From: SIG598 sp045605025
Lineage (GTDB): Bacteria; Bacillota; Clostridia; Oscillospirales; Acutalibacteraceae
Assembly: GCA_045605025.1 (NCBI GenBank)
Contig: JAZUPE010000013.1
Location: 1 to 64,000, forward strand
Length of the DNA: 64,000 bases
Direction of reading: 5' to 3'
Under the pieces are notes generated by a model. The model did no database searches. It was given only the letters and a program-made list of their open reading frames with translations, and had not been told where the DNA came from. Positions 59,801 through 64,000 of the stretch are shown piece by piece; within the stretch, counting starts at the first letter, position 1; each line of letters begins with the position of its first letter. Position numbers and translations under genes: made by a program.

Positions 59801-61225
59801 CTGTTCGCTGCCGAGAAGCTCATCGCAGCAGACGGCTCGGAGATCCCTGCTGACGGTCTGCTTGAGATCGCCGGTGCCGATTCCGAGGGTAATATATCTC
59901 TCCAGACTGATCTTCCTTACGGCAGCTACTATGTAAAGGAGCTGTCCACCGACGGTCGTTATGTGCTTTCCGAAGAAAAGTACGGGTTCGACTTCAAGCT
60001 CATGGACAACGATTATGCCCAGATCACCATCCCGGTGAATAACGGCGAACCGATCATCAACAAACTGGCCTACGGTTCGGTGTGCGGCATCAAGACCGAT
60101 AACGCGGGGGTATCTCTTCCCGGTGCGCTCATCGGTCTGTTCAAGCCTGACACCACTGAATTCACAAAGGAAACCGCACTTCTCACAACCACCTCTGCAG
60201 AGGACGGTCTGTTCCGCTTTGATGACATTCCCTGCGGCTCTTACATCATCCGTGAGATCGCCGCTCCGGAGGGATATGTTCTGAGCGACGAGGTGTTTGA
60301 GGCGGCTGTCACCGGCGACGATCAGATCGTGGAGATCACCCTGATCAACCGTAAGATGTCCGGGAGTGTCCAGCTCACAAAGGTGGACGAGGACTATCCC
60401 GAAAACAAGCTGACCGGAGCTGTGTTCGAGGTGTACATTGACGCGGAAAGCGACCTTGCTTTTGACGCTGAAAAGGATACTCTCGTAGGCACTCTCAACG
60501 AGATCGAGCCGGGTATTTACCGGCTTGATGACCTTGATTACGGCGATTACTTCCTCCGCGAAATCAAAGCACCGGAGGGCTTTGTGCTCGACACAGCGTT
60601 CTACGCTTTCTCGATCAAGAGTGACGGGACGGTTGAAAACATCGAAAACAAAGCCGGTATCGGCTTCATCAACAAGCCCATCACCGGTACTCTTAAAATC
60701 ACCAAGACCGATCTGACCGATGGCAAGCTGATCCCCAACGCCGGATTCCGGATCAAGGACGAAGCCGGAAAGACGGTGGTTGAGGGCTATACCGACGAGA
60801 ACGGTATTGCTGAATTCGAACTGCGTTACGGCAAATACACATATCAGGAGTTCGACGCTCCCGATGGATATCTGCTGGACGAATCGGAATATCCCTTTGA
60901 GATCACCGAAAACGGACAGATCGTGACCGCCGGTATGACCAACGAACTGATACCCGTTGAAACGCCCCAGACCGGCGATGACTCCGCTATGGGGCTGTGG
61001 ATCGCCATGCTCTCCATCGGCGTTATGGGCATGGCCGCTCTGTGCGCCCTCTACTTCCTCGGCTATGCAGAGAAGCTGGATGTCAAGCGTTACGCTCTGG
61101 CTGCCGCCTGTACCGGAAAGGTCTTTGCTGTTTGCGCAGGAAACTATATCTCAAAGCTCACCGGTACTGTATACCGTTTTGCCAAAACAAAGCTGCTGTG
61201 CCGGTTCGCTCCCGCAATAAAATAA
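56828..61225 (+). CDS. Giant surface adhesin: thioester domain, about ten Cna-B/SpaA repeats, sortase-like signal
   Basis: The 1465-residue protein has a signal peptide (cleavage near VFA-ATQ). Cys86 (AYCVEPG) and Gln158 (ATQILIWE) are the expected residues of an internal thioester for covalent host binding. About ten SpaA/Cna-B repeats follow, each starting like GTLKIVKTSEDG and ending YxxxEIxAPxGY; lysines and glutamates are placed for isopeptide bonds. TPQTGDD at about 1379 and a membrane helix resemble a sortase signal. An unusually long tail of about 50 residues follows the helix. It probably mediates contact during mating. Confidence 0.88.
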   Translation: MKSHPLLFRKIIAMLLLAVMFCSSAAQVFAATQVSIYCVNLPRGDDPNKTDWGHDQLTLMNGTTYNSTDKFVAKGVNSYTGKVAYCVEPGKVLKDGDGLEKDENFWENLEDNKTINASTIQMYISRIMYYGYSGKLDVLWSSTNSADANDMGNMIATQILIWEVLVGERDSKFDKVDAAQSGYNNILDTITSRHPIRSQIMSNYNRIVSSVKSHSALPSFMSSSSSTAESIDLIYDSGSGKYKAVLTDSNNVLSKFTFSSSDPGISFSASGNKLTITSDTPPSGKVSISANKSNCTTVGMIIWSAGGVQSVVTYGEEIEDPVVAHMTLAVSAGTLKIVKTSEDGNVAGIEFTVTGNNFSKTVKTGSDGSISIDNLAAGTYTVTEKAIDKYTLQSEQHITVVSGQTATVTFDNTLRRGSVEVVKESEDGRISGIKFRLYGTSLSGAAVDVTAVTDEKGVAKFENILVSGEQPYTIEEVGTSSKYVIPKAQNVTVRWKETSKITVENKLKKFCVTATKSDAETGTAQGGASLAGAVYGLYLNGELVESCTTDKNGSFTTGYHPCGDGWTIREITPSEGYLLDKTVYTVDGSASGTSNVELNNAPSLVLKEQIIKGDLSIIKHTDDGSTQIETPEVGATFEVFLASAGSYDAAKDSERDLLVCDENGYAISKKLPYGTYTVKQTTGWDGRELMKPFEAKISANGETVRYLINNAQFEAYLKVVKVDAESGKAIPYAGAGFQILDSDGDPVTMSYTYPTVTKVDTFYTGDDGSLVTPEKLPQGKYSLREVQAPHGYVLNSDPVSFEIDAKHASDDGGVTVVKIVKENMAQKATIVITKTGETFSSVTAKSHAEETNGAITVSDTIYTPVYEETGLQGAVFEVKAATDIYTPDGTLRYEAGTVVDTVTTGTDGKAVTKALYLGEYFITEIEAPAGYIRSEDVHSAKLEYAGQQVEITQQTVSYFNSRQKATARILKELEQNELYGITGDYSKVVFGLFAAEKLIAADGSEIPADGLLEIAGADSEGNISLQTDLPYGSYYVKELSTDGRYVLSEEKYGFDFKLMDNDYAQITIPVNNGEPIINKLAYGSVCGIKTDNAGVSLPGALIGLFKPDTTEFTKETALLTTTSAEDGLFRFDDIPCGSYIIREIAAPEGYVLSDEVFEAAVTGDDQIVEITLINRKMSGSVQLTKVDEDYPENKLTGAVFEVYIDAESDLAFDAEKDTLVGTLNEIEPGIYRLDDLDYGDYFLREIKAPEGFVLDTAFYAFSIKSDGTVENIENKAGIGFINKPITGTLKITKTDLTDGKLIPNAGFRIKDEAGKTVVEGYTDENGIAEFELRYGKYTYQEFDAPDGYLLDESEYPFEITENGQIVTAGMTNELIPVETPQTGDDSAMGLWIAMLSIGVMGMAALCALYFLGYAEKLDVKRYALAAACTGKVFAVCAGNYISKLTGTVYRFAKTKLLCRFAPAIK

Positions 61226-61242
61226 CACAGGAGGACTCATAG

Positions 61243-61572
61243 ATGAACAAGCTTAAAAAGCTGCTGCCGGTGCTGGTCATTCTCATACTGACGGCAGCAC
61301 TCTTCTCGATGAATGTCTTTGCCACCGGAAATGTTTCCGACGCAATTGAAAACACTTGGAACACCGCACAGGAGCAGATCCGTGCTGTGGTGGATAATGT
61401 GGTATTCCCGGTAATTGACATGATCCTTGCGATCATGTTCTTTGTCAAGCTTGGCACCGCTTACTTCGACTACCGGAAACACGGACAATTTGAGTTTGCG
61501 GCTCCGGCAATACTGTTCGCCTGTCTGGTATTCACCCTGACTGCTCCGTTGTATATCTGGGATATCATCTAA
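61243..61572 (+). CDS. DUF3852 conjugation protein
   Basis: The 109-residue protein has a signal-like first helix, a short outer segment and two further membrane helices (VVFPVIDMILAIMFFVKLG and APAILFACLVFTLTAPLYIW). Size, topology and position before the VirB6-like gene suggest a VirB2-like pilin role, inferred only. Confidence 0.78.
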   Translation: MNKLKKLLPVLVILILTAALFSMNVFATGNVSDAIENTWNTAQEQIRAVVDNVVFPVIDMILAIMFFVKLGTAYFDYRKHGQFEFAAPAILFACLVFTLTAPLYIWDII

Positions 61573-61573
61573 C

Positions 61574-61655
61574 TAACACCAGAAGTGCTACCACTGGCAC
61601 TTGTCGTCGCTGTATGTTCACCTCCAATCACTTTATACTAACACTTAGAGTGTTA
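61574..61655. promoter_or_regulatory. Two operators upstream of the XRE gene
   Basis: Site 1 TAACACC-AGA-AGTGCTA (61574-61590) and site 2 TAACACT-TAG-AGTGTTA (61639-61655, a perfect dyad). Site 2 overlaps a TATACT -10 box (61634-61639). Confidence 0.75.
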
Positions 61656-61692
61656 CAAGTCAGACTAATTGCGTTAGTACGGAGGTTAAGTA

Positions 61693-62025
61693 ATGGCTGA
61701 CAAGCGCATTGGAGCAAGAATAAAGGAATACAGAGAAAAAGCCGGAATGACACAGGAACAATTAGCCGAAGCGGTTGATCTTTCGACCGGCTTTCTGTCC
61801 AGCATCGAACGCGGCGAAAAGTTTCCTCGCATAGAAAACCTGATCGCGATCCTGAATGTCCTGAAGATTTCTGCAAATGAAGTTTTCATTGATGTTCTTG
61901 ATACCGCCAATCTGATCAAGGCTTCCGAGTTGACATCGCGCATTACCTCTTTGCCGATCATGGAGCAGCGGCGCATACTTGCCGTTCTGGAAACACTCCT
62001 GTCCGATGCTGAAAGCAGGAAATAA
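61693..62025 (+). CDS. XRE family transcriptional regulator
   Basis: The 110-residue protein starts at an ATG seven bases after GGAGG. Residues 5-60 form an HTH_3 domain (IKEYREKAGMTQEQLAEAVDLSTGFLSSIERGEKFP). The helical C-terminus probably dimerises. It sits between conjugation genes and likely represses its own and the next promoter through the shared TAACACY sites. Confidence 0.9.
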   Translation: MADKRIGARIKEYREKAGMTQEQLAEAVDLSTGFLSSIERGEKFPRIENLIAILNVLKISANEVFIDVLDTANLIKASELTSRITSLPIMEQRRILAVLETLLSDAESRK

Positions 62026-62041
62026 TTGAATAAGAAATTGG

Positions 62042-62080
62042 AAATCTGCATCCTTAACCGGGTGCAGATTTTTCTTTTTC
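62042..62080 (+). terminator. Terminator after the XRE gene
   Basis: AAATCTGCATCC / GGGTGCAGATTT is followed by TTCTTTTTC. Confidence 0.85.
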
Positions 62081-62125
62081 TACTGACTTATTTCGACTTC
62101 TTTCGACAAATCAAGTGTGATATAC

Positions 62126-62163
62126 TAACACCGAAAGAGTTAGTTGTAACACTATACGAGTTA
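62126..62163. promoter_or_regulatory. Two operators at the promoter of the SLOG gene
   Basis: Sites TAACACC-GAA-AGAGTTA (62126-62142) and TAACACT-ATA-CGAGTTA (62147-62163) are 21 bases apart, two helical turns. The first overlaps a TATACT -10 box (62121-62126). Confidence 0.75.
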
Positions 62164-62186
62164 TATAAAGAAAGGAACGACCAATC

Positions 62187-62702
62187 ATGGAAAAGAAAAA
62201 AATCTGTGCATTCACCGGACTGCGCCCGGAGAAGCTGCCTATACTCACCGACCACTCCTCTCCCGAATTCATTGCTCTGAGAAAGCAGATAAAGGACGAA
62301 GTGTGCAGGCTGATCAGAGAAAAGAACGTCGGTCATTTCCTGTGCGGAATGGCAAAGGGCATCGACCTTCTCTGTGCCGGAATAGTGCTTGAGATCAAAG
62401 CGCAGCACCCCGAAATCACCCTCGAAAGTGTTATTCCCTACGAAAGACAGGCAGCATCGTGGAACGAGGCTGCCCGGAACGAATACTTCGACATCGCCGC
62501 ACAGTGTGACAAGGAAACCCTGCTGCAAACCCAATACACCAACGGCTGTCTGCAGAAACGTAACCGCTACCTTGTGGACAACGCCGACATCGTGCTGGCT
62601 GTGTGGAACGGAGCCTCCGGAGGCACTGAGTACACGGTGAACTACGCCAACAAAAAGGAAAAGCTGTTGATCATCATTAACCCCGATCAACCGACAGAAT
62701 AA
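62187..62702 (+). CDS. SLOG/DUF1273 family protein
   Basis: The 171-residue protein has the Rossmann-like SLOG pattern: ICAFTGLRPEKLP near the start, HFLCGMAKGIDLLCAGIVL, SVIPYERQAASW, and ADIVLAVWNGASGGTEYTV at the end. SLOG proteins bind nucleotide-derived ligands; the mobile-element versions are uncharacterised. It is controlled by the TAACACY sites. Confidence 0.85.
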   Translation: MEKKKICAFTGLRPEKLPILTDHSSPEFIALRKQIKDEVCRLIREKNVGHFLCGMAKGIDLLCAGIVLEIKAQHPEITLESVIPYERQAASWNEAARNEYFDIAAQCDKETLLQTQYTNGCLQKRNRYLVDNADIVLAVWNGASGGTEYTVNYANKKEKLLIIINPDQPTE

Positions 62703-62863
62703 AGGAGCAGGCGGCTGTTATGCGTTAAGCATGGCACCCGCCTGTTGCGTTGGGAGGTATTCAGTTGCTTACATTTTGTTTGATGGCATCAGAACACCCT
62801 GATTTTTAATCCATTATACATTGTGTGCGCAAACTAATCAACAAATATGTGAGGTGATTATAA
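62703..62863 (+). other. Intergenic region with one hairpin
   Basis: Arms CAGGCGG / CCGCCTG lie just after the SLOG gene, with no T-run. Nothing else is evident. Confidence 0.35.
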
Positions 62864-63796
62864 ATACTTGACTGGCTAATCAAAATCATAGAGGGAATCG
62901 GCGATGCCATCGGAGAAGTGTTCACCTTTCTCGGAGAGGAAATCTCCAACGTTATCTGGGACACCATGCTCCAGTGGTTTTACACGACCATATTCGATGC
63001 TGTTGCCAATTTCTTCACCCTCATGGGCAACATGGGAGCGGAAATATTTGAGCTTTCGTGGGTAGACGCTACTGTTCGGCTCTTCACTCTGCTGGGCTGG
63101 TCGCTGTTCGTCGCCGGTACTGTGGTAGCTGTTTTTGACATTGCCATTGAGTATCAGAACGGCAGAGCCAACCTCAAAACAGCGGTGATAAACATCATAA
63201 AGGGCTTCTTTGCAGCCAGCCTTGCCGGGGTTCTTCCCATCGAGCTGTATAAGTTCTGTATCTCTCTGCAGAATATGTTTTCCCGAGATCTGTCTGCAAT
63301 ATTCGCCGGAGGACAGAGCCTCGACCTGAGTGGACAGAGCATGACTGTGCTTGAGGGCAGCTTCCGGGTAGCGGAGGATGTGACCTTCTCGCTGTTCAAT
63401 CTTCTCGCTCTGATCGCGTTCGCTTACTGTGTGGTAAAGATATTCTTTGCCAATATCAAGCGCGGAGGTATTCTGCTCATCCAGATTGCTGTCGGAACCC
63501 TGTATATGTTCAGCGTCCCCAGAGGATATGATGACGGCTTCAAACAGTGGTGCCGACAGATAATCGCACTTTGCCTGACCGCTTTCATGCAGACCACTCT
63601 GCTGTTTCTCGGTCTCCTCACCTTTACCGACAATATGCTGCTGGGGCTTGGCGTTATGCTTGCAGCCAACGAGGTACCGAGGATCGCACAGCAGTTCGGT
63701 CTGGATTCCAGCGTAAAAGTAAACATGATGAGCGTCGTGCATACCACCTCGACCGCAGTTAATCTAACACGCAGCCTTGCAAGAGGCGGCAAATAG
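62864..63796 (+). CDS. VirB6/TrbL-like conjugation membrane protein (CD1112-like)
   Basis: At least 292 residues from GTG 62918; the frame opens earlier. GAGGTGA (62851-62857) is correctly spaced from an ATA at 62864 that would add LDWLIKIIEGIGDAIGE, the kind of N-terminus expected for the family, so ATA initiation is likely. Five or more membrane helices follow, with DIAIEYQNGRANLKTAVINIIKGFFAA and a C-terminal TTSTAVNLTRSLARGGK. It would form part of the mating channel. Confidence 0.8.
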   Translation: MLDWLIKIIEGIGDAIGEVFTFLGEEISNVIWDTMLQWFYTTIFDAVANFFTLMGNMGAEIFELSWVDATVRLFTLLGWSLFVAGTVVAVFDIAIEYQNGRANLKTAVINIIKGFFAASLAGVLPIELYKFCISLQNMFSRDLSAIFAGGQSLDLSGQSMTVLEGSFRVAEDVTFSLFNLLALIAFAYCVVKIFFANIKRGGILLIQIAVGTLYMFSVPRGYDDGFKQWCRQIIALCLTAFMQTTLLFLGLLTFTDNMLLGLGVMLAANEVPRIAQQFGLDSSVKVNMMSVVHTTSTAVNLTRSLARGGK

Positions 63797-63810
63797 GAGG
63801 ATTCAAATCA

Positions 63811-64000
63811 ATGACAACCTACATCTATCCGCAGAACCTCCGGGCTCACGCTAATATGTGGCTGTGGTCGCTGCGGGACTTTGCCATCATATGTGTGGCT
63901 CTTCTCATTTCTGTTCTCGCTATTACCCAGACCGGGATGCTTCTGCCCATGGCAATGACCATCGGATACGGATTCCTGTCCATACAGATGGACGGCATGA
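63811..64000 (+). CDS. VirB3/PrgI-like conjugation protein (partial, runs off the window)
   Basis: An ATG follows TAGGAGG. The visible 63 residues begin TTYIYPQNLRAHANMWLWSL and hold two membrane helices (FAIICVALLISVLAIT, LLPMAMTIGYGFLSI). Small two-helix proteins at this position normally precede the VirB4 ATPase gene. Confidence 0.7.
   Translation, partial: MTTYIYPQNLRAHANMWLWSLRDFAIICVALLISVLAITQTGMLLPMAMTIGYGFLSIQMDGM

Noticed and set aside
62876..63742. 288-codon minus-strand frame
   Set aside because: Shadow of the VirB6-like gene; no start signal.

Overview
The window looks like a chromosomal segment of a spore-forming, Gram-positive gut-type Clostridia, most likely Oscillospiraceae/Ruminococcaceae. 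The basis is cotJA/cotJB, a ctsR-mcsA-mcsB-clpC stress operon, an ECF-type thiamine transporter under a TPP riboswitch, an EFR1-type ferredoxin, strong AGGAGG-type ribosome binding sites and many TTGACA/TATAAT promoters. The species cannot be named from sequence alone.

Bases 1 to about 40,900 are core chromosome. In order they hold: an O-antigen-ligase-like membrane protein; cotJA/cotJB; acetate kinase; a ROK sugar kinase; acyl carrier protein; an orphan histidine-kinase-like protein; an AraC-aminoglycoside-phosphotransferase-like fusion; a pseudouridine synthase; a nucleotidyltransferase; the CtsR regulon operon; an orphan carbamoyltransferase; thiT; a broken gene next to a small HTH regulator; DUF1015; GNAT/DUF5680; an amidohydrolase; a TipA-like MerR regulator; an MBOAT/DHHW/RCC1 surface-acylation operon; a VTC/DUF4956/Cthe_2159 operon; glutamine synthetase; a secreted transglutaminase-like lipoprotein; a PP-loop/EFR1/DUF362 operon; a radical SAM protein; a NUDIX protein; DUF1232; and tRNA-Pro(UGG).

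From tRNA-Pro to the right edge the DNA is accessory and resembles an integrative conjugative element (ICE). It carries DUF6809, DUF4314, ArdA-LPD28, a Dam-type methylase, AbrB-like proteins, a toxin-antitoxin pair, SpoVG, surface and secreted proteins (SH3b, Thr-rich, a 1465-residue Cna-B adhesin with a thioester domain), DUF3852, an XRE regulator with an operator array, a SLOG/DUF1273 protein, a VirB6/TrbL-like protein and a VirB3/PrgI-like protein cut by the window end. No integrase or relaxase is visible, so the far end of the element lies outside.

The strongest candidate for an undescribed system is a strikingly AT-rich, oppositely oriented two-gene cargo at 42134-47224. It encodes a 591-residue polytopic membrane protein followed by a 1091-residue soluble protein with an HEVCH zinc-protease motif and a downstream ExxxD. 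It has its own promoter, an operator-like repeat over the -35, and a terminator. It lies between partial, decayed copies of the start of an ICE gene whose intact copy follows at 48305, which suggests a cargo-exchange hotspot. I could not assign it to any defence family I know.
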